A stretch of DNA of 64,000 nt, taken from Hoplostethus atlanticus (lineage: Eukaryota > Chordata > Actinopteri > Trachichthyiformes > Trachichthyidae). The position numbers were made by a program, and so were the translations under genes. Where the stretch lies: NCBI GenBank assembly GCA_034670405.1, contig JAXDDX010000054.1, positions 372,001-436,000 of the forward strand, given 5' to 3'. The notes under the pieces were generated by a model that did not search any database, was not told where the DNA came from, and saw only the letters and a list, made by a program, of their open reading frames with translations. Positions 36,158 through 47,673 of the stretch are shown here, one piece after another (position 1 is the stretch's first letter; each line of letters starts with the position of its first letter).

Positions 36158-39100
36158 TTTTGGTGCAGAACAGAGTCTTGCTTCACTCTGCTGGTCAAAC
36201 ACCACTAGGATGCTAAAACAACATACACATTTGATCCTCTGTTCTTCCCACTGTCAATCAAAAACAAAGCAGCAGCTCTGTCCTTTCAAGACATCTTAAG
36301 GTTACCCCCCTGTCTGCCTCAGCTTTTCACAAAACTGTGAAAATTCACATTTCTTTTTCTTTTTTTCCCCCTCATTTCCTCATAAAACTTGCAAAGTCCA
36401 GAAGGATCTCTGAAATCGAATTCCAGCTTCAGTGTGGTCGACTGCAGCTCATCCTGCCACTGTTTGGTGTCAAGACATAGATAGTTAATTAGTATCTGTC
36501 CAGAGACCACAAGACTTGCCGAGCTCCAAAATCCCAAATCCTACCAAAGATGACTAACACAGACATCCCCCCCTCACCCCCACTCCCTCCACAAAAACTC
36601 CCTCATTCGTGGGTCTTCATCCCTACTTTTCTCCTCCGGCTATACCGCTCCGTTCCCCATGCCCTCATCCGGACACAATGTTCCCCTGTCGAAAACTGCC
36701 GAACACAGACAAAACGCTCACTTTGTCTGCCTAAGCAAATAATTACTCCGATTAATTAGCCATGCTGTGGATAGCTGGAGGCAAACATTCCATTAAAAAG
36801 AACTAAAACGCAGCAGAAAATAGCTGCCACGTCCACCACTGGAGGGCGCTACTCTGGTGACCTTGTCTGACAAGGCCAGGGGAAGGTAGATAATGTATAG
36901 AATGGATTGGTTGGAACCGGGCCACATTGCATCTCTTTTCACTTGACTTGCTGCCCCCGGCCGCCGCCCCCCCCCACCTCTTCAGAGCAGAGCTAATTTA
37001 GACTGGGTGGTTAGAATGGATCGGCTTACACTACATAGGCGGCATGTGAAAACCTAAACCCCCGAGATTAACCTTGTGAGACCCAATGACAGCACAGTCA
37101 CAAGCTCCAAAACAAATTTATCATCTCCCTGTAGAGGTTTTGGCATCATTCAGTCTTCAGTATTCTACACATGACATCCATTAGCTGTTTGGACATTGGT
37201 TAACTCGCGGTTATCCGGTGGATCCCTGCTTTGGAAAGGGAATCGTGCAGATCAAATCAATGAAATCTCGTCCCTTGTCATGTCCAGGTTTCACAAAAAT
37301 GTCACTTCACAGTCTGAGTGAGTTTAGTGGATATTGCAAAAAGCAGTACCAACGATAAATGACTATAAAGGTCCAAAAATGAAAGTTAATTAATTTTATT
37401 TCATCATTAATTCACCATTACTTCCATGGCTGCAAGAGAATTGCATGTGATTTATCTGTATTTATTATTTATCTCAGTTTTGAAAGAAAATTATTATAAT
37501 CCACAAGTTCAGTTTAGTTTAAACTGATCTAAGCGTTGCATTGTGGGTAGGTTTTTAATTTTGTTCACATTCTGAACGAAAACTGGGTGTCAAAGCTGAA
37601 ATTAAATGCAATACAGTTTTGTGAAATGAGGGCATCTAGTATAGGGCGTATGTTTTGAAACAGGTACTATGTGCAGTACATGCTTATTTCCCTTCATGAT
37701 AGCTGCTACCGGTCTCAGTCTGATAGTTGAAAATGAATTCACAGTGCACAGTGTCTAAGAACTTGAATTATATTGGATTCACCCAGTAGATTTGTAGCAT
37801 ATAAATGCACAATTTTTAGGGTTGTCCCCAGGGATGCCATTTCATGCCTTCTCTTCTCTGACAACAAACAAGCTTGCCTTCCAATGCTGATGTTGTTTAT
37901 TTCAAGCTATTTGGCCCCAAAATCTTGTGTGTGCGCGTGCATGTGTGTGTGTGTGTATATGAGTGCGATTAGTATTGCTGTGCATGGTTGTGTATGCTTT
38001 CAGATGTGTCCACTTGTGTTTGGTGTGTGTAAGAAGTTAACACCCTAATCTCCTCATTCTTTTTTTTCTTTTTTTTTTTTTTACCTAGCCCTCCTGTTTT
38101 CCGACGCCGTCTGGCACCATTACCCACTGAGTGACTAATGAGTCTTACAAATGTGTATTATTTGCATCAAAAGGCATGGCGCATTTCAGCGGCGCGACGC
38201 ACCAGCGCCTGGCAACGAGAGGCAGCGAAAGGTCTTGCCTGTTGATCTGCCAACAGAGGAAGAGGGGAAGGAGAAAAAGCAGGCAGGATGACATTGTTCC
38301 TTCCTTTTTTTTTCTCCGTGCATCACCAATCATTTTAGCATCGCTGTGCGACAGAACGTTCTCCTCCTTCTCCGTAGCGTGCATGGCATGCTATTGTGTG
38401 GATATTGACGTTCTATCAGTTTGGTTGTATTTGGTTATTGAATACCAGTATGTGGATGTGCATAACACGCCTGTCTTTATACGTGCACTTTGCTTGAGTG
38501 TGTGCACGTGTGTGTCAGTGTACGTACACACACTTTCTCCTGTCTCCCTCCCTCAGTCACTTGCTCACACTGTGTCCCGCCGACCGGTGGACGGTGGATT
38601 AGGGTTGACTAATGACCCGGATCCGAATCTTTGCACCTTATTATCCGCAGCACCAACAACAGGGAATTAAGGAGCAGCGAACCAGCTAACCCCCCAAATC
38701 ACTGCGCCGAACTGAGGGGAGAAGATATGTAGGAGCTGGAACCCCGGGCATAGCACCAGCACAGCAGAAAATTATAAGTTGGAGCAGAAGTTGGAAGTTC
38801 ACTTTAACCTCCTCGTCGACTGAAAACTAACACTCCCCCTGGTGGATCCTGGTGGAATGTCAGCCCACCTTGACACACCGGCATGGGTGTGTGTGCATGC
38901 TTTGTGGCATGGTGGGGGGGGGTGCTCTTTGGTCATCCACAGAGGGAGAGAGACAGGGGTGTGTCTGCATCTCTTTATCTCGGTGTACATTCACTTCAGC
39001 CGGTCTTTATTGTCTGCATGCTTCTATGTATGTGTTTGACGTGCAGCGATTTTCATTTTGAAAGATACCAAAGGTGATGACTTTGACGGCCGGAGAGCAC

Positions 39101-39453
39101 GATCAATGTAGAATCCCATCCGTGTCTTATTGTGAAATCCTGAAGTGGACTTCCCTACATATCCACCTCATAGTAATAGCATTTGTGCAATTCTGCCGGT
39201 GGACACACATGGTTAACTCCACCCCTCCTGGGGGTGGAGGGGGGGGAGTGGGTCAAAGTATTTTGATGAAGTCAAATATGTAGGTGTTTTTATTTGCAGT
39301 CCTGGAGAGAGCACATCTCCTCCTTGGTGCCACACCATGGGTGGTTGGGTAATGAAACCAAATATATGCACTACGGTGAGATGCTTGGCAACACTCGCCA
39401 TGGTTGTGGCGAAGGTAATTTAGAGCTCTAACAGGTATGACAGAGCAAGGAGG

Positions 39454-39454
<1 letters not shown>
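36157..39454. other. Intergenic block, possible old transposon near 37540-37690
   Basis: No gene seen. Positions 36720-37240 are CNE-like (AATAATTACTCCGATTAATT; TAACTCGCGGTTATCCGG). Around 37540-37690, GCATTGTGGGTAGG and AGTATAGGGCGTATGTTTTG followed by GTACTATGTGCAGTACATGC resemble fragments of a fish DNA-transposon family, but no paired ends are visible. GT-type simple repeats occur at 37927-37960. Positions 38100-38400 are complex, CpG-containing sequence. Confidence 0.4.

Positions 39455-39515
<61 letters not shown>
39455..39515. repeat. (GT)n microsatellite
   Basis: About 61 bases of uninterrupted GT, the longest dinucleotide array in the window. It directly abuts the left copy of a duplicated element. 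Confidence 0.95.
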
Positions 39516-39518
<3 letters not shown>

Positions 39519-39706
39519 CACAGTATAAAGGCAAGTATAGACTCCTCTCATATAATGAACCAGGGGGCAAGCTATTTTAGAGACATCCTGATTTGTATAG
39601 GTCACCTAATACATGTAATACTAGCTCAGGTGTCTATTTCTCCTATCTCGCGGTGCATCTGTGATTGGAGGACAGACACGTTCCTTCCCCCATTCTCCCC
39701 CCTCAC
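39516..39706 (+). repeat. Duplicated ~190-bp element, copy A
   Basis: The block CCTGATTTGTATAGGTCACC ... TACATGTAAT.CTAGCT ... CTCCTAT ... CATCTGTGATTGGA.GACAGACACG ... CCTTCCCC recurs, in the same order and orientation, at 43081-43262. Both copies are preceded by a GT-type repeat and an AAGG...TAGACTC segment. The copies differ by substitutions and an ~11-bp indel, so the duplication is not recent. It could be two members of an unrecognised dispersed repeat or a tandemly duplicated regulatory element. Confidence 0.85.
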
Positions 39707-40295
39707 ACACAAAAAGCTATCCCACTGCAATCCACCCCATGACTGGCTCTCCAGGTTAGGATTGGGCCACTGGGACAAACCAAGGATGGAATTAGTCTCT
39801 CAGCTCATGTGAAGGGACCTTGTGCCAGGCCGATATGGCCGTCTGACCCAATACCCATCCCTATTTCCTCTCCCCTTTCCTCTCTCCCGCTCTCAATCCA
39901 TTAGATGGAGCGTTTCCTACACCCGCAGGAAAGCAGCAGAGGCTGTCTCGATAGCATCCGCCATCTATTTTATTTTTTCTTATTCTTATTTTTCAATTTG
40001 GCGGCTGGGGAAAGGTCAGGATTAGTTATCGACGTGGCTCTGTCTAAGCCAGAGACAGCAAACCACAGCCGCTGCCCTGGGTCCCCTAAAGCCATTTTCC
40101 TCAGTCCCAGCAGTCGCCCAATCTGTGTGTATGAGCCCGTGTGTGTGTGTGCGTGCACATGACCATGTGTGTGCATGCACATGACTCTGTGTGTGTGCAC
40201 ACCTGTGTACATTTTGTACACTCTCAAATGTGTGGTTGCGTATTTCCACAAGGGAGAGCTTATTTATGTGTGGTTGAGTAAAGTGTACTTGCATT

Positions 40296-40338
<43 letters not shown>

Positions 40339-41838
40339 ATATGTCTGTACTTTGCTCTACATAATGTTTCTCTGAGGATATGCCTTCACATTTGTGTACA
40401 GTGTATAGTCATGCATTTACTGAGTTCTATTTGCATGCATTTGCACAGAAATTGTGCACAGGAACGGCGGTGGGAAAGCTACCCAGCATCTCGCTCGGCG
40501 ACTTGGCATTCCGCATACCTTTCCATTCAAGTGGTTCTCAAACGCCATTATGTACAATTTCAATCAGGCTGTCAATTCACTCACCGGCTAAAGTCACTGG
40601 TTCCTTTTAAGTGGCAGTGTCTAGTCAACCAAACTGATTGCGCTACCCATCTCCTTTCCTTTAGCATCCTACCTTTCTTCCCTTACGATCTCCCTCTCAT
40701 CTGTTTCCCGAACCAGCAGTGATTCCCAGTGTGAGAGGCTGCTGTCTCACAGTCCCAGACCTGTGAAATGATGATAGAGGAGCACCAGCCCCTTACCCAT
40801 CAGTCTTTATCGCTCCCTCCTGCCGTCCCTTTGCCCCTCCACACCCCCACCCCCACTCTCCCTTATGCTAGAGCGAGTGCTGGTTGTGGTCATTCTGACG
40901 GTGACGGATGCTCATGGCCGGACCCCCAAAGTCATCTCAGCCCCGGCCTCAACCTGCCGGCCAGGTCCCCCGACTAGGCCCCCACAGGTCAGAGGTCGGA
41001 TAGTGATGGAAGGAACTGTTACTCAGGGTAGGAAAGGAAGGAAGAAGGAGCGAGGAAGAGAGAGAGAGGTGAGAGGAAGAGTGAGGAATGAAGGCGAAGC
41101 TTAATAAATCCTCATGTCCTCGCTACTGGCTTTGTTCCCTCTGCCTCCTTCTCAAGCAGAGAATAGTTTCTTAAGCTGCTGCAGGGCACGCTGTGTTTCA
41201 TGTCATCAATTTATTTTGTGTCGTGCATCGCATTATTTAGATGATGCTTATCTCAATTGCAAAATCACTGCCTATAGACGGAGCCCAATACTGTTGCATG
41301 AAATGGCATCATATCTCCCCTTCTCATCAAGGCTTCTCATTTATTCACCAAAAGGAATTCGGAGGAACAGATGATATGCAAGAATGATTAGATGCTCAAA
41401 AAATGTGATGCTATCTGTCAGCCATTGGTTTCCCTTCGTCTCTCTGTAGCTGCTAGATCTTTAAAAGACATTACCCACATACTGTAAGAAATAAATCAAA
41501 CAAATGGATTAGCACAGCTAAATAGTTGTCAGGAGCCTCACAAGGCCTTATGAAGACAGATCTGCCTCTTATGGAGGCAATCAGGTATGGAACTTATCAT
41601 AACAGAAATTAAGAGTGAGACCCATTTTTTATTCCACAACCCAAGGCTACATTTCCATAAAAAGTAATGGCCAAGTATATTATTCAACGATGCTGACTTA
41701 TGTGCAGACCCTCCCATATATGCATATATAAATATATATGGGCAAGGAGTGGCTGGACAAGTTTATCCCCTCACACTAGGACATTAGGACATATCAGTTC
41801 ATGTGCGTTTCAGAACAGCTGCATATGTGTTCTCTCTA
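39707..41838. other. Intergenic block with (GT)n at 40300-40337
   Basis: No gene seen. A GT-rich zone at 40126-40205 precedes the GT array at 40300-40337. Positions 41030-41100 are purine-rich. Positions 41105-41400 are complex sequence that may be a CNE. The remainder is unremarkable. Confidence 0.5.
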
Positions 41839-41983
41839 CCAGGGTTTCTGCAGGTTTCAGCAAGTTAAATTTAAGACTTTTAAGACCTTTTTAATGCAAT
41901 TTAAGACCAATTTTGCGACAAAAATGAATGCAATGAAATGAAAACAAACAGTAGGTATTTGACAGCTGTTTTATGTTTTTCAC

Positions 41984-42136
41984 TCATGCGATTCCTAAGC
42001 TTTGATTTCCATTGTGCCTAATGTGAAGGTTCAAATGAAGCAGCGGGGCTTTGTGCTCATTTGACTCCACTGGCTTCACCCAAGTAGCAAACTTGCTGTT
42101 GTCCACCCATGTGTGGCTGAATTTGCACTTCCCCAT
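41984..42136 (-). pseudogene. hAT transposase N-terminal fragment (BED-type zinc-finger region)
   Basis: The minus-strand frame from the ATG at 42136 encodes 50 residues beginning MGKCKFSHTW and containing WVKPVESNEHKA. This is the typical N-terminus of hAT transposases of the GKCKF..TW..N..F..W..PV....HKA type, which precedes a Cys/His (BED-like) DNA-binding finger. The expected cysteines after HKA are missing (PLLHLNLHIRHNGN follows), which points to a frameshift or decay. The frame stops after 50 residues and the left transposon end lies only ~140 bases further on, so the catalytic domain is absent. Non-functional relic; family assignment from the motif, not from a search. Confidence 0.65.
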
Positions 42137-42171
42137 AGTACTTGGCCGTGGCAGAGACCATAAAGAAATAA

Positions 42172-42336
42172 TGGTGCAATCCATTGTACTCGGAACTCGG
42201 AAAAAAAACTACCTCCGACACGAAAAAGTGCAATAGAACAGTCATTCAAGTCGGAATTCCCAGTCGGAAACTCGGGCCAGATCCAACTGGTCCGAGTTCA
42301 AACTATCGACTTCCGACTTGCAATGGATTGCGGCAT
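42172..42336. mobile_element. Nested MITE with GCAATCCATTG inverted ends
   Basis: A perfect 11-bp inverted repeat, GCAATCCATTG at 42176-42186 and CAATGGATTGC at 42321-42331, extends imperfectly outwards (ATGGT versus ATGCC) and inwards (TCGGAA-TCGG on both arms). This gives terminal inverted repeats of about 30 bp around a 165-bp element. It sits just upstream of the transposase fragment inside the hAT relic, so it inserted later or is an internal hairpin of that family. Confidence 0.7.
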
Positions 42337-42720
42337 AAATCACTTTTTTGTCAGGACTGTGCCTGTGATTTGGCAAGGCAGAGGCGCTAAAGCAGTCTAA
42401 AGCAGCTAGCTAAACAGTCTCTAGCTGAGGTGAAGCGAACTCAGATCGGTGCAGGAAAGTTGCAAGTGTGGTTCCGGCTCTACTGCCAAAAAACAAATCT
42501 GCTTCCTTCAACCATTGAAGTGACGTACATCACTATACATTTTGCATCAAATGCAACATACTAAAGTAACTTAGTCGACATCACCGCTCACATTTTTAAG
42601 ACCTCTGAAAATGATATTTAAGACTTTACAACAACAAAAAAGACAATTTAAGACCTATTAAGGCCTTGAATTTAGATAATTGAATTTAAGAAGATTGAAT
42701 TTAATTGAATTTAAACTCTG

Positions 42721-43080
42721 CTCTACTCTGTTCAGCTGATAGTCACAGACTGTATGTCCACCACTGCTTCTATAGTCTTTCCCCACTCGGCCTTTACCCT
42801 AAACACCCTGTAAAAACAGGGCACAATGTTTCCACTTTACCTTGCCTTTCCTCACTGAAACTTCTAACCCATCTGCCAGCTGCTATTTGTCACGAAGGGT
42901 AATGGTTCAGTTAGTGGAAAACAAACTCAGATGGCCCCCCAAGTCCAGTTCATGTTGCTGTTCAGATATTTGAAGAAGCTTTCGATTTAAAAAGGCTCAT
43001 CTTTTGTAATTTGGCAAACACCAGAGCTGCTATATCCACCTTTAATAGAAATGTGTGTATGTGTGTGCCTGTGTGTGTAT
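42721..43080. other. Intergenic spacer
   Basis: Between the hAT relic and copy B of the duplicated element I see no gene, only ordinary sequence and a short interrupted GT stretch at 43052-43078. Confidence 0.6.
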
Positions 43081-43262
43081 TAGAAAAGGATAAAGGAAAG
43101 GTTAGACTCTCCTTATACTGTGTAATGACCTCGGGGTCAAGCGGTTGCACAAACACCCTGATTTGTATAGGTCACCCGCTACATGTAATGCTAGCTCCTC
43201 CTATCCTAGCCATACATCTGTGATTGGACGACAGACACGCGTCCCTTCCCCATTCCCCTCAA
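43081..43262 (+). repeat. Duplicated ~190-bp element, copy B
   Basis: Second copy of the element at 39516-39706, about 3.57 kb away in the same orientation. CCTGATTTGTATAGGTCACC is identical in both, and so are TACATGTAAT, CATCTGTGATTGGA and GACAGACACG. It lacks about 11 bases after CTAGCT. A GT-type repeat precedes it, as in copy A. Confidence 0.85.
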
Positions 43263-43771
43263 CCCCTATTCCGCCACAGTACCGTGATGATTGTTTTTGA
43301 GAGTTAAACTGCAAAAGGTAGACACTTGGCATGTGAAAATGTCATCACTGTAAAACTCCCCCCAGACAGGAAATGGAAGAAGAGGAAGGGGGTGGGGGTG
43401 GTGGGGTGGGGGGGCACAGCAAGCCAAAAGGCCATTAAAATCTGCGATCATTTATTTCCACTCCCTCGTCTAATCCATCTCTCTGGGGAATGGTTCTGTC
43501 CTTATCCACCCAAGGCTACCAATCTATTCTCCTGTCTGTCTCCATGCATCAGAATGAACCTGTGAAACAGTCAGACAAGCTCTCTCCGTCTTTTACCCCT
43601 TTCTCTTCTTCTGTCTCCGTCTCTAACTGGCTCGACCCCTTTCTGATCTCCTTTGTTTTTTATCTCTCCATCATTTGTTCGCACCTTCTCCGTCTCTCTG
43701 ATTGCCCCCTTGTCTTTCTGTTTTTACTTTTGTTTTTACCTCTTTGCCTTTTCTCTCTCCCTCTGCGTCCG

Positions 43772-43803
<32 letters not shown>

Positions 43804-45526
43804 TCTCTCCAAGTCATTGCTCAGAAGAGTCTACATGAATCCAGTTCAAATCATATCTAGGGAGGAGTAGCAACGACAAGACTTTGTCAATGGCAATTTG
43901 TTCCATGGTGAGCAAGGTGTACGTAGCGCTGTGCTTGTTCCAGGAAACTGTCTGATTGCATTTGGATTTGTGCAGATCTGGTTGCTGCTCACTTCGTAGA
44001 GAGGAAAATGCAGAGGGAGACAGCTGACTCATTTTTCACAATGTAGTATTTAATTTCTCTTCTCTTTGCTTTTCGCTTCATCTTTGGTATTTCTGTAGAA
44101 ACACGTTGTTGTTTTTTTTGCAGGGAAGGATGTTTATTTAGGTTTTGATGGATTTGTTTTGTTCCAGGAAGGAGTGGAAGTGTGGATGGGGTGGGTGGGG
44201 CGGCGGGGCGGCGGGGGTTTGAGGAACCTTCCTTCCTACCCTAACCTTGTATTTTGGGAAGATAAGAATGAGGGGTCTGAAGCATGCAGCTCATCATTCA
44301 CTGCCTCACTAGTCATGAAAAGCCCGAGAATAAAAGTGGTGCCTCAAACCAAGGTCCAATTCCCCATCAGGCCAGATCCCCAAGGTTAGCCACACCATCG
44401 CGCTGTCACGTCAAGAAATAAAAAACTCCCTCCCTGACTCCCCCGCCCGACACAAACGCCTTTTTGCTAATGGCCGCCACAAAGTCCCACTAAACACTGA
44501 GTGAATATTTATAGACCATTAATAACCTATGTGTAAACCGCTAGTGTCACCAACCGGGTGAAGCAGATGATGGGGAATCATGGTCAGGGCATTAATATTG
44601 GCCCAGACTTCCCTAAAGGTAGATAAATGGGGCCCTGGTGTCTTGGACTTGTGTGCACATGGGATTGGCTGCCAGGAATCCCAGACGGAGAGGTCCGTGA
44701 TCCGAGCCCGTCCAAATTCGAGCAACATAATTGGTGTAATCGTGTGATGAATTGCAGCCATTTAGCCTTTTTTTTTTTTTTTTTTTCCTCTATCTGCAAG
44801 CTTCAGCAATTTTCCCCTTATAAAGGTATAGCCACAGCTGAGTTCGTTGAGCATCTTCTCAGAGTAAGAGTTGGGAGAGAACCCGGGCGATGTTAAATAT
44901 GTACAATTGGGCAAGTAATTAGATTAATAAGACCTAAATGAGCAGCAGGGCAGGAACCGAAACCAAAAAATCCCTCATCCTTTGAGAGTCTGGAGTGAAA
45001 CACATTAGGGTATCTGTTCAAAGTTTAAATGGAGCCTGAAAAAAGTTTCTACGCTGTGGCTCCTCTGTTCGTCTCTCTCCCAGACTTAAATCCCCCCACT
45101 CATCTCTCTGTTCACCAGACTAAGTCAGAGATGTTCGGCAGAAGTAATAATGAAGCAAAACTTGCCGAAGCTCTGTGAGAAATAAAAGAACGAGAAGAAA
45201 AGAACAGGCCCCTTCAGAGTACTTAACTCATCTCACATCTTTTTGGTTGCAGAAGTTTCATGTCAGGTTTTCCTTGATGATTTGGACTCAGCGTGATATA
45301 GATTTCTTTCTCATCTGAAGCCTTTGCTGATTTAAGCGTGTGTGATGTATGGCCCAACCATGCTGCGTACGCATAGACGTTCAGCTAGAGAGGAGGGGGG
45401 GGGCGGGTATAGGGAGAGCCTAGACTTTTTTTCTTCTGTTTTTTTTTTAGACTTAAAAGTAGATTCAGAAAGTTAGATGGAGGGAACTGAGGAATATCTC
45501 ATGTCTGTGCTTTATAGAGCTCAACA
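43263..45526. other. Intergenic block, (TTTC)n and CNE-like segments
   Basis: No gene seen. A pyrimidine-rich zone at 43580-43810 ends in a (TTTC)n array at 43771-43802. G-rich simple sequence occurs at 43385-43415 and 44185-44220. Positions 44400-44760 and 44880-45000 are complex with TAAT cores (CCATTAATAACC; GTAATTAGATTAATAAGACC) and look like CNEs, separated by a T run at 44768-44786. Confidence 0.5.
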
Positions 45527-46306
45527 GTGTGGTTCCGGAAGTGAAAATCCCATTCATATTCTGCATAGGGATTTTGAATATTAGTCATAATGTCGTAACC
45601 ATCCAAGGTAGACTCACCACAAGCTAGTAGATTGTGAAACGATAGTGTATGCTCCTGTAGAAGCCACAAGTCCGTATGATATCAACCTTGTTTTGAGAAA
45701 AACATGTTTTATTTGCGATGTCATGGAGAAGTACTACACTACCCACAATCCTAAAGTGTAACAGCGACGTTTCTGATTGGTGGAGCTCGCTGTTACCATG
45801 GAAATGTTTACCGCACCCGCGAACGTCTTGTCAGCTAACGTTAACGTTAGCTACTAACGTAACCTAGCTAGCTGCTTATCCTATGCAGCTGGAACGAATC
45901 ACTGTACCATGTCGATGACAACACTTTACACTATACTATATGAAACACTATATATATGCTCACAAAACAACAACAATATAAACACTATACTATTGACAAA
46001 TGTTAAATTCAAGAAGAAGCGCGCTAAACTATCGTTAGTTTGGAGGTTTTTGGAAAAGCATCATTCACAATGGTTTATGGGATGAGTAGTTCCTTCACTT
46101 CATAAAATAATTATGTACACAGTCTTGTACCTTTGCCTTTTCTTCTGTTTTCCGATCTTTTTTTTTTGCTCAGAATCAAATGTTTTATGGTCACGATTCA
46201 TCGTCTAGCTGGTTGGCTCGGTTCCAGCCTTAAAACTCTTTATATCAGGATTATCTGAAATGTCTATGGAGTAAATGAATGGGAAATTTACTTCCGGAAA
46301 CAGAGC
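45527..46306. mobile_element. MITE-like element with 25-bp TTCCGGAAGT ends
   Basis: The left arm 45533-45557 (TTCCGGAAGT…CCCATTCAT) is matched by the reverse complement of 46275-46299 in 22 of 25 positions. Sub-terminal sequences are also partly inverted: ACTACACTACCCACAAT on the left versus a minus-strand ACTACTCATCCCATAAACC on the right. The ~770-bp interior has no transposase. From memory, CACTACCCACAATCC, GATTGGTGGAGCTCGCTGTTACCATGG-like sequence and GCTAACGTTAACGTTAGC motifs are typical of widespread fish non-autonomous DNA transposons. The exact outer ends and target duplication are not clear. Confidence 0.75.
45833..45852. repeat. Perfect 20-bp palindrome
   Basis: AGCTAACGTTAACGTTAGCT equals its own reverse complement. 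It lies inside the MITE and is followed by further GTTAGC/CTAGCTAGC motifs. Confidence 0.95.
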
Positions 46307-47673
46307 CGTAAAATAAGTGGGCGGTCACTGTTGCACTCTATTTCACCCCTTTGTTTACACTTTTCATTGCGATGTCACAAGCGTTTCTTCCTTGCTCCAA
46401 TCTGATTGGAACTGCTGCACCTGTACTCTTTTCATTGGTTGGGGTCATGTGATGTGGTGAGACCTCCAGAGCCACCGTACTGTAGTTGTGCAAGACTGAC
46501 ACCAGGGCATCCAAACAACACGTGTTACTCATGTTAGTACCACTCCCATTCAGAGTGAGTCTTCTCCCAGTCGCAAATAAAAGTGCTTGTCAACATGACT
46601 GACGGCAGCACATCTGATCAAGCTCATTCTCGCTATTGAAAGAGGAGAACTAACATTATATCACCAAAGCGGGAGTGTAACCAACCCTTTCAGCTCCATT
46701 AAACCTGAAAATTAACTGTAGATGTTTTTTCTTTTCCAAACATCGTAACTTTGCACTGGAACGTTCCATTTTTTTCTGTGGGGATCGTACATTTTAATGC
46801 ATCTCTTCACTCCCGATGTGATGATGCCAGTAGAAATTGGGGTTATACCGTGGTCACGTATATGTATGAGCGCAGCAGTGTGCAGTGTCTTTTTGAAGAT
46901 ATATTTTTTTTCCTCACTGTAATAAGTCTATTGTTCCACCCCCCCTCAGAAGGCCGGCTCTGTCATACACTGGAGAAAGCGTACAATGGGACAAATGGAG
47001 CTTTAGCAGGCATTAGAAACATGAAAGTACTGTAGGAGGGTCCCAGCTCCTTGGGGGTCCCGGATTTTTCCTTGTGAATGCAAAACAATATAGCGCAGGG
47101 GGGGAGGATTGCATCATCAAAGGCGCCTCATACATCAGCTCGTTTTCCTTTCGTGTTTTCTTCTTCTTCTTCTTCTTTTCTGACCTGACATGGATTAATT
47201 ACAGCCCTGCACAATTTACACCCCGCTGAAACTGTGGCAGAGAATAAAGAATGGTTGAAATGTGAGCCCCGGTGACAGGGCGTTAGAATGCTGAATTGCT
47301 TTGTGCTGCACGTGCCGCGCCTCCATCGCCTTGGCAGGGAGCATGTTTACAACCCCCCCATCTGAGAGGTGAACTCCTCAGCCTCATCGTGACAAAAATG
47401 TCCCAACTTACATCAAGACAGCCCCGATGTTTTAAGATCCGTTCCAATTTTGTTTTCCTCGATGATATCAACCTTATCTCGAACGCCACACCTCTTAAGG
47501 TCACCGCTGTAATTCTACGCTACTTTTGAAATCCAACAGGGGGACCTGCACGACACGTATCACATGCCCAGACAGGCGCATGCAAGATTTAACGCATATA
47601 GTACATGCACCACGAGGCATGCACATTGGCGAGGAAGCATCAGCCAGACAGACATTAGTGGGCACCTCTGCCA
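46307..47673. other. Intergenic block, CNE-like at 47200-47530
   Basis: No gene seen. Positions 46310-46660 may be old repeat sequence of unknown family. Positions 47200-47530 are complex (GATTAATTACAGCCCTGC just upstream, CATTCTTTATTCTCTGCC on the minus strand, CATCTGAGAGGTGAAC) and CNE-like. A (TTC)n run lies at 47159-47177. Confidence 0.5.

Larger units (their letters stand above)
41840..42720 (-). mobile_element. hAT-superfamily transposon relic with nested MITE
   Basis: The left end is CAGGGTTTCTGCAGGTTTC followed by repeated TTTAAGACTTTTAAGACC motifs. The right end has TTTAAGACCTATTAAGGCC and finishes AAACTCTG, whose complement CAGAGTTT pairs with CAGGGTTT in 7 of 8 positions. Abundant TTAAGACC sub-terminal motifs with CAGGG ends are, from memory, typical of a common vertebrate/fish hAT family. 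Flanking 8-bp sequences (41832-41839 and 42721-42728) agree only partly, so the target duplication has decayed. A transposase fragment lies inside on the minus strand. Confidence 0.75.

Noticed and set aside
38131-38670. 179-residue open frame
   Set aside because: It includes translated GT-rich simple sequence and resembles no known protein; the opposite strand is open as well.
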